Shown here piece after piece: positions 54,763 to 62,587 of a stretch of 64,000 nucleotides of DNA (position 1 is its first letter; the number at the start of each line of letters is the position of its first letter). The DNA lies in the NCBI RefSeq assembly GCF_014650455.1, contig NZ_BMUZ01000015.1, positions 70,257 to 134,256 of the forward strand. Direction: 5' to 3'. Under the pieces are notes generated by a model. That model saw only the letters and a list, made by a program, of their open reading frames with translations. It did not search any database and was not told where the DNA came from. Source of the stretch: Streptomyces xanthochromogenes (GTDB lineage Bacteria; Actinomycetota; Actinomycetes; Streptomycetales; Streptomycetaceae). A program made the translations under genes and the position numbers.

Positions 54763-54833
54763 CGCGTGTTACTAGATAGACATTCCCGTACTTTCTCTCG
54801 GCCGCTGGCCGGGGGCCTCAGGAGGCACATCCC

Positions 54834-56273
54834 ATGACCACCTTCGTGGACCGCGTCGAGCTGCACGTCGCCGCGGGTAACGGAGGCCACGGCTGCGCCT
54901 CCGTCCACCGTGAGAAGTTCAAGCCGCTCGGCGGCCCGGACGGCGGCAACGGCGGCCGTGGCGGCGACGTCACCCTGGTCGTCGACCAGTCCGTGACGAC
55001 GCTTCTCGAATACCACCACTCGCCGCACCGCAAGGCCACCAACGGCCAGCCCGGCGCCGGCGACAACCGCTCCGGCAAGGACGGCCAGGACCTGGTCCTG
55101 CCCGTGCCCGACGGCACGGTCGTCCTCGACAAGCAGGGCAACGTGCTCGCCGACCTCGTCGGCGAGGGCACCACCTACATCGCGGGCCAGGGCGGCCGTG
55201 GCGGCCTCGGCAACGCCGCGCTCGCCTCCGCCCGCCGCAAGGCCCCCGGCTTCGCGCTGCTCGGCGTGCCCGGCGAGTCCGCCGACATCGTCCTGGAGCT
55301 CAAGACCGTCGCCGACGTGGCCCTGGTGGGCTACCCGAGCGCCGGCAAGTCCTCGCTGATCTCGGTGCTCTCGGCGGCCAAGCCGAAGATCGCGGACTAC
55401 CCGTTCACGACGCTGGTCCCCAACCTCGGCGTGGTGACGGCCGGCTCGACCGTCTACACCATCGCGGACGTCCCCGGTCTGATCCCCGGCGCCAGCCAGG
55501 GCAAGGGCCTGGGCCTGGAGTTCCTGCGGCACGTCGAGCGCTGCTCGGTGCTCGTGCACGTCCTGGACACCGCGACGCTGGAGTCCGACCGCGACCCGGT
55601 CTCCGACCTCGACATCATCGAGGAGGAGCTCAAGCAGTACGGCGGGCTCGACGACCGGCCCCGCATCGTCGTCCTCAACAAGATCGACATCCCGGACGGC
55701 CAGGACCTGGCGGACATGATCCGGCCGGAGCTCGAAGAGCGCGGCTACCAGGTCTTCGAGGTCTCCGCCGTCGCCCGTACGGGCCTGAAGGAGCTCTCCT
55801 TCGCGCTCGCCGGGATCGTCGCTGAGTCGCGTGCGGCCAAGCCGAAGGAGGAGGCGACCCGCATCGTCATCCGGCCGAAGGCCGTGGACGACGCCGGCTT
55901 CACCGTCACCTTCGACGAGGCGAACGAGGTCTACCGGGTGCGCGGCGAGAAGCCGGAGCGCTGGATCCGCCAGACCGACTTCAACAACGACGAGGCCGTC
56001 GGCTACCTGGCGGACCGCCTCAACCGCCTCGGCGTCGAGGACGCCCTGATGAAGGCCGGCGCCCGTACCGGCGACGGCGTGGCCATCGGCCCCGAGGAGA
56101 ACGCGGTCGTCTTCGACTGGGAGCCGACGATGATGGCGGGCGCCGAGATGCTGGGCCGCCGTGGGGAGGACCACCGCCTGGAGGCCCCCCGTCCGGCCGC
56201 GCAGCGCCGCCGCGACCGGGATGCGGAGCGCGACGAGGCCGAGCAGGAGTTCAAGGAGTTCGGGCCCTTCTAG
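54834..56273 (+). CDS. obg: Obg family GTPase ObgE/CgtA
   Basis: 479 residues. Glycine-rich Obg domain (1-158, with GGPDGGNGGRGGDVTL), G domain (G1 GYPSAGKSSL, G3 DVPGLIPGAS, G4 NKID) and the actinobacterial OCT domain (about 345-425), then a short Arg/Glu-rich tail. It acts in ribosome assembly and, in S. coelicolor, in the onset of aerial mycelium. ATG with GGAGG eight bases upstream. The rplU-rpmA-obg order is widely conserved. Confidence 0.97.
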   Translation: MTTFVDRVELHVAAGNGGHGCASVHREKFKPLGGPDGGNGGRGGDVTLVVDQSVTTLLEYHHSPHRKATNGQPGAGDNRSGKDGQDLVLPVPDGTVVLDKQGNVLADLVGEGTTYIAGQGGRGGLGNAALASARRKAPGFALLGVPGESADIVLELKTVADVALVGYPSAGKSSLISVLSAAKPKIADYPFTTLVPNLGVVTAGSTVYTIADVPGLIPGASQGKGLGLEFLRHVERCSVLVHVLDTATLESDRDPVSDLDIIEEELKQYGGLDDRPRIVVLNKIDIPDGQDLADMIRPELEERGYQVFEVSAVARTGLKELSFALAGIVAESRAAKPKEEATRIVIRPKAVDDAGFTVTFDEANEVYRVRGEKPERWIRQTDFNNDEAVGYLADRLNRLGVEDALMKAGARTGDGVAIGPEENAVVFDWEPTMMAGAEMLGRRGEDHRLEAPRPAAQRRRDRDAERDEAEQEFKEFGPF

Positions 56274-56341
56274 TCCGGGCCCTTCCCGCAGGCGGGGCGG
56301 GGTGGCCGGGGGTACGGGGTCACGTCCGCGGGCCGCGGGGG

Positions 56342-56480
56342 CTGTTCGCGCAGTTCCCCGCGCCCCTGTAGGTGGCCCCAATGACCCGGTTCGGGTCGGC
56401 ATGGGCATCCTCGGCCCGTCCGGCGCTTGAGGACGAGCGCCCTTGAGGCGCGAACGGGGTCTGGGGCGGAGCCCGAGGGG
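56342..56480 (-). repeat. Intergenic mosaic repeat, copy B (inverted)
   Basis: Read on the minus strand it carries the same ordered blocks as copy A at 16387-16510: a GGGCTCCGCCCCAGACCCC block, GGGCGCTCGTCCTCAAGCGC followed by CGGACGGGC, and GGGGCGCGGGGAACTGCGCG. The 44-bp tandem array of copy A is absent. Confidence 0.75.
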
Positions 56481-56531
56481 GCCGGGACCGACCAGCATCG
56501 ACCAGGGGCACGACCGGCGCGCGGGGCGCCG

Positions 56532-56537
56532 TAGGAT
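56532..56537 (+). promoter_or_regulatory. Leaderless -10 box of the GT2 gene
   Basis: TAGGAT ends exactly six bases before the ATG at 56544; there is no ribosome binding site. No convincing -35. Confidence 0.5.
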
Positions 56538-56543
56538 TCACGG

Positions 56544-58175
56544 ATGAGCCAGAGCCCTGCCTCCCCGGACGGTCCCACGGGTGTCAGCGTCGTCGTCATC
56601 GCCTACAACGACGCCGAGCTGGTCGGCGACGCCGTGCGGTCGGCGCTCGCGCAGGGCCCGGCCGTCACCGAGGTCGTGGCCGTCGACGACCGTTCCAGTG
56701 ACGGCACGGCCGCCGTACTGGACCAGCTGGCCACGACCGAGCCCCGGCTGCGCGTGCTGCGCCGCACGGACAACAGCGGCGGCTGCGGCACGCCCCGCAA
56801 CGACGGCATCGCCGCCGCCACCTCCCCGTACGTCATGTTCCTGGACAGCGACGACGTGCTGCCCCCCGGCGCCGTCCGGGCGCTGCTCGACGCGGCCCGC
56901 GAGCACGGCACCGACGTCACGGTCGGCCGCGCGGTGCGCCGCGAGTTGCCGGAGGGGCGGGACGTCCAGTGGCAGCCGGGCCTGTACCGGGAGGCAGCCG
57001 TGTACGAGTCGCCCGAGGCCGAGCCCGGACTGCTCCACGACACGCTGTGCGTCAACAAGCTCTACCGCCGTTCATTTCTGACGGACCATCAAATCCGGTT
57101 CCCCGACGGCAGGTTCACCTACGAGGACTTCGTCTTCACGGCCCGCGTGTACGCCGCGGGACCCCGTGTCGCCGTCGTGCCCGAGCTCGTGTACGTCTGG
57201 CACGTGCGCCGCGCCGCCGCCCAGGTCTCCATCTCGCTCGCCCGCAAGGACGTCGCCAACTGGCAGGCCCGCATCGCCGCCCACGCCCAGGCCGTGGCGG
57301 CCTTCGGCGCGGCCGACCGCAAGGCGCTCGCGGCCGCCTGCCGCACCAAGTTCGTCGACTACGACCTGTGCCTGTACCTGCGCGAGCTGCGCGTACGGGA
57401 TGCCGGCTACCGCGCCCAGTGGTGGCGGCTCACCCGCGCCCATCTCGCCGACTTCGCACCCGCCGAGATCGCCGCGGCCGCCGCACCCGCCCGCTGGCTC
57501 GCCCAGGTGGTCCTTGCCGCCGACGCCCCCCGTGACCTGGACCGGCTCTCCCAGCTCGCCGCCGACCCGGCCCGCCTGATTCCGCCGTACGCGAGCACCG
57601 CCGCGGGACCGGTGTGGGCGGACGACCTCGCGGACGTGCCCCTGGACCTGACGGCGCTGCCCGCCGACCGGTTGCCCGTCACCGTCGATGCGACGCTGCT
57701 CGCAGGACGGCGCGGCATCCTCAAGCTGCGCGTGCACGAGCTGTACGGACGCCTCGCGGCCACCGGGGTCCCCACCGGCGCCGACATCGAGTTCGTGCCC
57801 AGGGGCGGCGGCGAGAGCGCCCTGACGGTGACCGCCGCACTGCGGCCCGGCGCCGAGGGCTTCACCGGCCAGGCCCCCGTGATGCTGGCCGCTCTCGCGG
57901 CGGCGGGCGGCCACGGCACCCAGATCTGGGACCTGCGGGTCCGCCTGAACACCGCCTCGGGGCCCGGCGCGCACACCACGCTGCGGGCCCGGGCCGCCGG
58001 GCTGCGGCGCACGGCGGTCCCCGCCAGCCGGTACGGTGTTCTGCTGGTGCAGCCGTACCGCACGTCGAGCGGATCGCTCGCGGTGCGGCTCGCTCCTGGA
58101 GTACAGGGGGCCCTCGGGGTGGTCGGCGGGAAGCTGCGCAGACTGGCCCGGACGGCTCGATCAAGGCGACGATGA
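56544..58175 (+). CDS. GT2-family glycosyltransferase with C-terminal arm
   Basis: 543 residues. N-terminal GT-A domain (about 13-230) with VSVVVIAYNDAELVGDAVRSAL, the DDRSSDGT nucleotide-binding loop, the metal site FLDSDDVLPPG and the acceptor region FTYEDFVFTARVYA. A helical segment follows and then a beta-rich domain (about 360-500), ending in a basic tail RRLARTARSRRR that could touch the membrane. No membrane helices. It is probably a wall-polymer or teichoic-acid glycosyltransferase, cotranscribed with galE 16 bases downstream. Donor sugar unknown; UDP-galactose is an inference. Confidence 0.85.
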   Translation: MSQSPASPDGPTGVSVVVIAYNDAELVGDAVRSALAQGPAVTEVVAVDDRSSDGTAAVLDQLATTEPRLRVLRRTDNSGGCGTPRNDGIAAATSPYVMFLDSDDVLPPGAVRALLDAAREHGTDVTVGRAVRRELPEGRDVQWQPGLYREAAVYESPEAEPGLLHDTLCVNKLYRRSFLTDHQIRFPDGRFTYEDFVFTARVYAAGPRVAVVPELVYVWHVRRAAAQVSISLARKDVANWQARIAAHAQAVAAFGAADRKALAAACRTKFVDYDLCLYLRELRVRDAGYRAQWWRLTRAHLADFAPAEIAAAAAPARWLAQVVLAADAPRDLDRLSQLAADPARLIPPYASTAAGPVWADDLADVPLDLTALPADRLPVTVDATLLAGRRGILKLRVHELYGRLAATGVPTGADIEFVPRGGGESALTVTAALRPGAEGFTGQAPVMLAALAAAGGHGTQIWDLRVRLNTASGPGAHTTLRARAAGLRRTAVPASRYGVLLVQPYRTSSGSLAVRLAPGVQGALGVVGGKLRRLARTARSRRR

Positions 58176-58191
58176 GGACGTGGACGCACAC

Positions 58192-59172
58192 ATGACTTTT
58201 CTGATCACTGGCGGCGCCGGATACATCGGTTCCCATGTCGTGAGGGCCATGACGGCGGCGGGGGAGCGCGTCGTCGTCCTCGACGACCTGTCCACCGGTG
58301 ACGCGAAGCGGCTGCCGCAGGGAGTGCCGCTGGTGGTCGGCTCCGTCCTGGACCGCGAGCTCCTGGACCGCACCCTCGCCGAGCACTCCGTGACCGGCGT
58401 CGTGCACCTCGCGGGCAAGAAGCAGGTGGGCGAGTCCGTCGAGATCCCGCTGCACTACTACCGGGAGAACGTGTTCGGCCTGACCGTGCTCCTGGAGGCG
58501 GTCGCCGCGGCCGGCGTGCGCACCTTCCTGTTCTCCTCCTCCGCCTCCGTGTACGGCATGCCGGACGTCGACCTCGTCACCGAGGACACCCCGTGCCTGC
58601 CGATGAGCCCGTACGGCGAGACCAAGCTGGCCGGCGAGTGGCTGGTGCGGGCCGCCGGAAAGGCGCACGGCATCGCCACCGGCTGCCTGCGCTACTTCAA
58701 CGTGGCGGGCGCGGCCACCCCCGAGCTCGGCGACACCGGCATCTTCAACCTCGTGCCGATGGTCTTCGAGAAGCTGGAGGACGGGCAGCCGCCGCGCATC
58801 TTCGGTGACGACTACGAGACCCCCGACGGCACCTGCGTCCGCGACTACATCCACGTCGAGGACCTCGCCGACGCGCACCTGGCCGCCGCCCGCAAGCTCG
58901 ACGAGTCGGCGAAGGCCGGCGAGTACGGCGACCTGACCGTCAACATCGGCCGGGGCGAAGGCGTTTCGGTGCGCGAGATGGTCGACCTCATCAACGAGAT
59001 CAGCGGCCGCGGCATCGCCCCCGAGGTGCACCCGCGCCGCGCGGGCGACCCGGCCCGCGTGGTCGCCTCCGCCGACCGCATCGCGGCCGAGCTCGGCTGG
59101 AAGGCGCACCACGACGTGCGCTCGATGATCTCCTCGGCGTGGGCCGGCTGGCGCCACCACCGCGACGGCTGA
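58192..59172 (+). CDS. galE: UDP-glucose 4-epimerase
   Basis: 326 residues, extended short-chain dehydrogenase fold. NAD-binding LITGGAGYIGSHVV, catalytic SSSASVYG and YGETK (Tyr-X3-Lys), RYFNVAGA and the RDYIHVEDLADAH motif. It interconverts UDP-glucose and UDP-galactose. ATG 58192 matches the family start (MTFLITGGAGYIG); a stretch upstream in frame overlaps the glycosyltransferase gene. The gene directly before encodes a GT2, so the product probably feeds a surface glycan. Confidence 0.93.
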   Translation: MTFLITGGAGYIGSHVVRAMTAAGERVVVLDDLSTGDAKRLPQGVPLVVGSVLDRELLDRTLAEHSVTGVVHLAGKKQVGESVEIPLHYYRENVFGLTVLLEAVAAAGVRTFLFSSSASVYGMPDVDLVTEDTPCLPMSPYGETKLAGEWLVRAAGKAHGIATGCLRYFNVAGAATPELGDTGIFNLVPMVFEKLEDGQPPRIFGDDYETPDGTCVRDYIHVEDLADAHLAAARKLDESAKAGEYGDLTVNIGRGEGVSVREMVDLINEISGRGIAPEVHPRRAGDPARVVASADRIAAELGWKAHHDVRSMISSAWAGWRHHRDG

Positions 59173-59188
59173 TCCCGCCCGCGCAGGG

Positions 59189-59236
59189 GCTCCGCACACG
59201 AGCTCCGCACACGAGCTCCGCACACGAGCTCCGCAC
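59189..59236 (+). repeat. 13-bp tandem repeat, 3.7 copies
   Basis: Exact units GCTCCGCACACGA at 59189, 59202 and 59215, then a partial copy at 59228-59236. It lies between the galE stop and its terminator. No function is visible. Confidence 0.9.
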
Positions 59237-59244
59237 CCAACGAG

Positions 59245-59270
59245 AAGGCCCCGCCGACCGGCGGGGCCTT
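59245..59270. terminator. Bidirectional terminator galE / GT2
   Basis: Perfect 11-bp inverted repeat (59245-59255, 59260-59270), loop GACC, followed by a T-tract TTTTCG on the plus strand, the most rho-independent-like terminator seen here. Confidence 0.85.
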
Positions 59271-59300
59271 TTCGTCTTCTCGGCGCGGGGAACGGGTGGG

Positions 59301-61175
59301 TCAGCGGCCGCGCACCACACGGGCCGCCTTGCGGCGCACCTGGCGCACCAACGGCACCGGCACGGTCAGGCGCAGCGGCTCGCCGGAGGACTCGATCACC
59401 GGCACGTCCCGGCTGAACGAGCCTGCCACGAGCCGGAGTCGGAGCTCCCAGGTGCCCGGAGCCACGCCGTCGGCGGTTGCCCGTGCCGCGACGCGGCCGT
59501 TGTCGTCGACCTCGGTGGTGGTCGGGGCCGTCAGGGTCTTCCGGTCGGAGACCAGGAGCAGCCGGGCCTCGCCCCGCTCGGCCGGCCAGCCCGGTACGGT
59601 CACCCGGGCCGCCGCCTCGACGCGGCCGAGGCGGCTGCGCGCGACGGTGCCCCGGGCCGAGGTGGCGAGCAGCCTGCGGGTGTCCCCGATGTCGAGGTTC
59701 AGATGCTGGTGGGCCGCCGAGTGGAACAGGCCGGCGGCGCACGGCCCGGCCTCGCCGCGGTCGATGACGCGGGGCTCGGGCGAGACGTCGTACAGGCGGT
59801 CCGACGGGCGCGCGAGCCAGGCTTCCTTGCTGAGCTCGCCCGAGGTGACGACGATCCGCATCGTCCATATCCCCTCCGGCAGCGGCTCCCCGTCGGCGGC
59901 CCGGCCGATGTCGAGACGGAGGGTGTACGTGCCGTCGTCGGCGGTCTCGGCGGGCACCCAGTACGTGTAGCCCTGGCGGCGCAGCAGCACGCCCACCCTG
60001 CGGCCCGCCGGGTCGAGCTCGCTGAGCCGGGCCGAGCCCTCGACCCGCAGCACCGGGCCGTCCCAGGCGTAGGAGTCGACCCGCTGGACCAGCCGGACCC
60101 GGGAGGTGATGTCGTAGGCGGAGTCGGGGATGGCCCGCTCGGCGTCCCGGAAGTAGGGGTAGGCGGCGTAGACCCGCTCGCCGTCCTGGTGTGCGGGGCC
60201 CAGCGTCCTGCCGGTGTCGGCGAGGACGATCTCGGTGAGCTCGTCCACCAGGCCGTGGCGCAGGCAGTGCACCCGCAGCCGCAGCCGGGGCGGCAGCGCC
60301 GCCATGATCGGCTCGGTGGTCCACTCGTCGAGCAGCACCTTGGCGGCGGCCGCCATGTCCTTGCGGCCCGCCTCGTCACGGGCGAGGTAGGGCTCGCCGA
60401 ACATGCTCAGGATCTCGCCGTGGAAGTGACGCTCCATCAGTTTGTCGCGCTCGCGGCCGGCGGGCACCAACTCGCCCAGGCCGCGCAGGATTTCGCCGAC
60501 GAAGGCGAGCTGATCGACCCAGTCGACGTCCTGGCGGCTGGCGTTGGTGCCGTCGCCGCGGCCCTCCAGGTAGTAGCAGTCGTGGTCGGCGACCACCGAG
60601 ATCTTCTTGGCGTGCAGCACCGCGGGGACGGCGAACGCCACGTCCTCGTTGAGGAGGCGGCCCTCCGCGAACCGCAGCCCGTGCTCCTCGATCAGCGCGC
60701 GGCGCCACAGCTTGTACGGGGCCAGCGTCCAGTACACGGGGGAGTCGTACAGGTCGACCTCGGCGCTGGTGGTGCGGAAGTCCACCGGGGCGTCCCGGCC
60801 CACGCCCACGATCCGGCCGTACACGATGTCGGACTCTTCGCCGTCGGCCATCGCGACCATGCGCCGCAGCGCGTCGGTGCCGAGGTAGTCGTCGGAGTCC
60901 AGGAAGAAGAGATAGGTGCCGCGGGCCCGCTCGATGCCCACGTTGCGGGGCTTTCCGGCGCCGCCCGAGGGCTCCTGGTGGATCACTTGGACGTTGTCGC
61001 GCTCGCGCGCCCACGCGTCGAGCCAGTCGCCGCTTTCGTCCGACGAGCCGTCGTTCACCGCGATCACTTCGAGCTTGCGCCGCCCGATGGTCTGCGCTTC
61101 CACGGACCCGAAGCAGCGCTCCAGGTACCGCAGCGTGTTGTGCACCGGGACGATCACGGTAACAACGGGGTCCAT
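59301..61175 (-). CDS. GT2-family glycosyltransferase, large
   Basis: 624 residues. GT-A domain (1-about 220) with VTVIVPVHNTLRYLERCF, NDGSSDES, FLDSDDYLGTDA and an acceptor region RLLNEDVAFAVP. The rest (about 330-600) is beta-rich, seemingly two or three Ig-like units (RVRLVQRVDSYAWDG; YTLRLDIGRAADGEPLPEGIWTMRIVV; GTWELRLRLVAGSF), ending in a basic tail RQVRRKAARVVRGR. Layout and end resemble the GT2 at 56544. ATG 61175 has GAGGAT about nine bases upstream. Probable wall teichoic acid or related polymer synthesis, inferred from the TagF-like neighbour. Confidence 0.85.
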   Translation of the reverse strand: MDPVVTVIVPVHNTLRYLERCFGSVEAQTIGRRKLEVIAVNDGSSDESGDWLDAWARERDNVQVIHQEPSGGAGKPRNVGIERARGTYLFFLDSDDYLGTDALRRMVAMADGEESDIVYGRIVGVGRDAPVDFRTTSAEVDLYDSPVYWTLAPYKLWRRALIEEHGLRFAEGRLLNEDVAFAVPAVLHAKKISVVADHDCYYLEGRGDGTNASRQDVDWVDQLAFVGEILRGLGELVPAGRERDKLMERHFHGEILSMFGEPYLARDEAGRKDMAAAAKVLLDEWTTEPIMAALPPRLRLRVHCLRHGLVDELTEIVLADTGRTLGPAHQDGERVYAAYPYFRDAERAIPDSAYDITSRVRLVQRVDSYAWDGPVLRVEGSARLSELDPAGRRVGVLLRRQGYTYWVPAETADDGTYTLRLDIGRAADGEPLPEGIWTMRIVVTSGELSKEAWLARPSDRLYDVSPEPRVIDRGEAGPCAAGLFHSAAHQHLNLDIGDTRRLLATSARGTVARSRLGRVEAAARVTVPGWPAERGEARLLLVSDRKTLTAPTTTEVDDNGRVAARATADGVAPGTWELRLRLVAGSFSRDVPVIESSGEPLRLTVPVPLVRQVRRKAARVVRGR

Positions 61176-61345
61176 CGGCACACATCCTCGAATGGGGCAC
61201 AGCTGCAAGGGTGGTCGGGCGCCTCGGCTCGCGCGCACGCGGACGCTAGCACAGCTTTTCTTATTTATTGGAGGCCCTGTAGGGGCCCTGTGTCAAAGGG
61301 GTGCGGATATGCGACTTCTGTGCGGTCACCCGCAGGTGGGACGGT
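61176..61345 (-). promoter_or_regulatory. Promoter region of the large GT2 gene with A/T-rich patch
   Basis: TAGCGT on the minus strand (61243-61248) could be the -10, giving a leader of about 60 bases. Just upstream, 61255-61270 is almost pure A/T (CTTTTCTTATTTATTG), extreme for this chromosome, and may act as an UP element or curved DNA. Confidence 0.45.
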
Positions 61346-61347
61346 GT

Positions 61348-61388
61348 GCGGAAGGCCCCGGCACACCCTGTGTGCCGGGGCCTTCCGC
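61348..61388 (-). terminator. Terminator after the GT4-like gene
   Basis: Perfect 19-bp inverted repeat (61348-61366 and 61370-61388), loop CCT, 33 bases past the stop of the gene at 61421. Confidence 0.8.
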
Positions 61389-61420
61389 TCGTATCGCGCG
61401 CTACGGGAACGCGGTGTGGA

Positions 61421-62587
61421 TCAGCGCTCCAGGAACGTGAAGAGGTCCTCCCAGCGCCGGACGATCTCGTCCGTCCGGTAGCGCTGGATGTTCTCGCGGG
61501 CCGCGTCCCCGAGCCGGTCGCGCAGCTCCTGGTCGGCGAGCAGGGACTCCAGGCGCCGCGCGAAGACCAGGGTGTTGCCGGGCGGCGCCAGCAGACCGTC
61601 CTCGCCGTCGCGGATGATCTCGCGGATGCCGGGTGCGACGTCGAAGGCCACACACGGAACGCCGGTCGCCATGGCCTCCAGGAGCGAGAGCGGGAAGCCC
61701 TCGCCGCGCGAGGCGAGCGTGAAGACCGCGCCGTCCTGGAGGGCGCCCGCCGGGTCGTCGGTGCGGCCCATCCACTCCACCGAGCCGTCCAGGCCGAGCT
61801 CGGTGCACTGACGGCGCAGCGCCTCCTCGTCGGAGCCCGTGCCGTAGATCCGCAGCGTCCAGCCGGGGTGGCGCGGGGCCACCTCGGACCAGGCGTCCAG
61901 GAGCAGGTCGGTGCCCTTCTCCTCGTGCAGGCGGCCGATGCTCACCACGTGCTTGGAGGTCCGCTGCGAGGGCTCCGCGGGGAAGAACGGCAGCGGGTTG
62001 GGCATGAAGTCGACGTTGTCGAGCCTCTGTTGGGCCCACAGGTCGGCGTCCTCGCGGGTCAGCGCGAGCAGCCGGTCGACGTGCCCGTAGTAGCGCTTGA
62101 CCCGCCCGAACCGGGAGGACCTGCGGCACGCCTCGAACGACTCGTGGGTCATGCCGACGACCGTGACCGAGGACGTGTCGGCGAGCGCGACCCACTCCAT
62201 CGCCCACACCTGCGTGACGATGACGACCGCGCCGGGCCGCGCCTGGCGGAACATGCGGGTGAGCTTGGCGGCCTGCTCCTGCATGCCCTCGGCGCGGGCG
62301 GCGCGCCGGCGGCGGTCCGCCAGGTTCAGCTTGCCCTTGATGCCGTGCGCGCCGGGCACCGACGGCGGATGCACGTCGTACAGCGTCGTCGTGCCGTACG
62401 GCAGGTCCGGGCCCAGCTCGAAGGGGTGACTGGGCGGGGTGATGCCGACCATGTGCACCAGGTTGCCGCGGTCGGCGAAGAGCCGGGCCATCTGGTGCGA
62501 CCAGGTCGCCACGCCGCCGAGCTCGTTGACGGCGTTGGAGACGAAGAAGATGTCACGGCCGCCGCCCTTGGCGGTCTGCTCGGTCAC
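61421..62587 (-). CDS. GT4-like glycosyltransferase (GT-B fold)
   Basis: 388 residues. N-terminal FFVSNAVNELGGVATWSHQMARLFADRG and the C-terminal Glycos_transf_1 domain with VVSIGRLHEEKGTDLLLDAW, RIYGTGSDEEALR and the E-X7-E motif in SRGEGFPLSLLEAMATGVPCVAFD. It is a retaining nucleotide-sugar glycosyltransferase; substrate unknown. GTG start at 62587 overlaps the TGA of the upstream TagF-like gene by four bases (GTGA), so translation is coupled and the two enzymes probably act in one pathway. Confidence 0.88.
   Translation of the reverse strand: MTEQTAKGGGRDIFFVSNAVNELGGVATWSHQMARLFADRGNLVHMVGITPPSHPFELGPDLPYGTTTLYDVHPPSVPGAHGIKGKLNLADRRRRAARAEGMQEQAAKLTRMFRQARPGAVVIVTQVWAMEWVALADTSSVTVVGMTHESFEACRRSSRFGRVKRYYGHVDRLLALTREDADLWAQQRLDNVDFMPNPLPFFPAEPSQRTSKHVVSIGRLHEEKGTDLLLDAWSEVAPRHPGWTLRIYGTGSDEEALRRQCTELGLDGSVEWMGRTDDPAGALQDGAVFTLASRGEGFPLSLLEAMATGVPCVAFDVAPGIREIIRDGEDGLLAPPGNTLVFARRLESLLADQELRDRLGDAARENIQRYRTDEIVRRWEDLFTFLER

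Larger units (their letters stand above)
56274..56543. other. Intergenic DNA holding repeat copy B
   Basis: 270 bases without a supported gene. Most is the mosaic repeat described next; the last 12 bases hold the -10 box of the glycosyltransferase gene. Confidence 0.6.
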
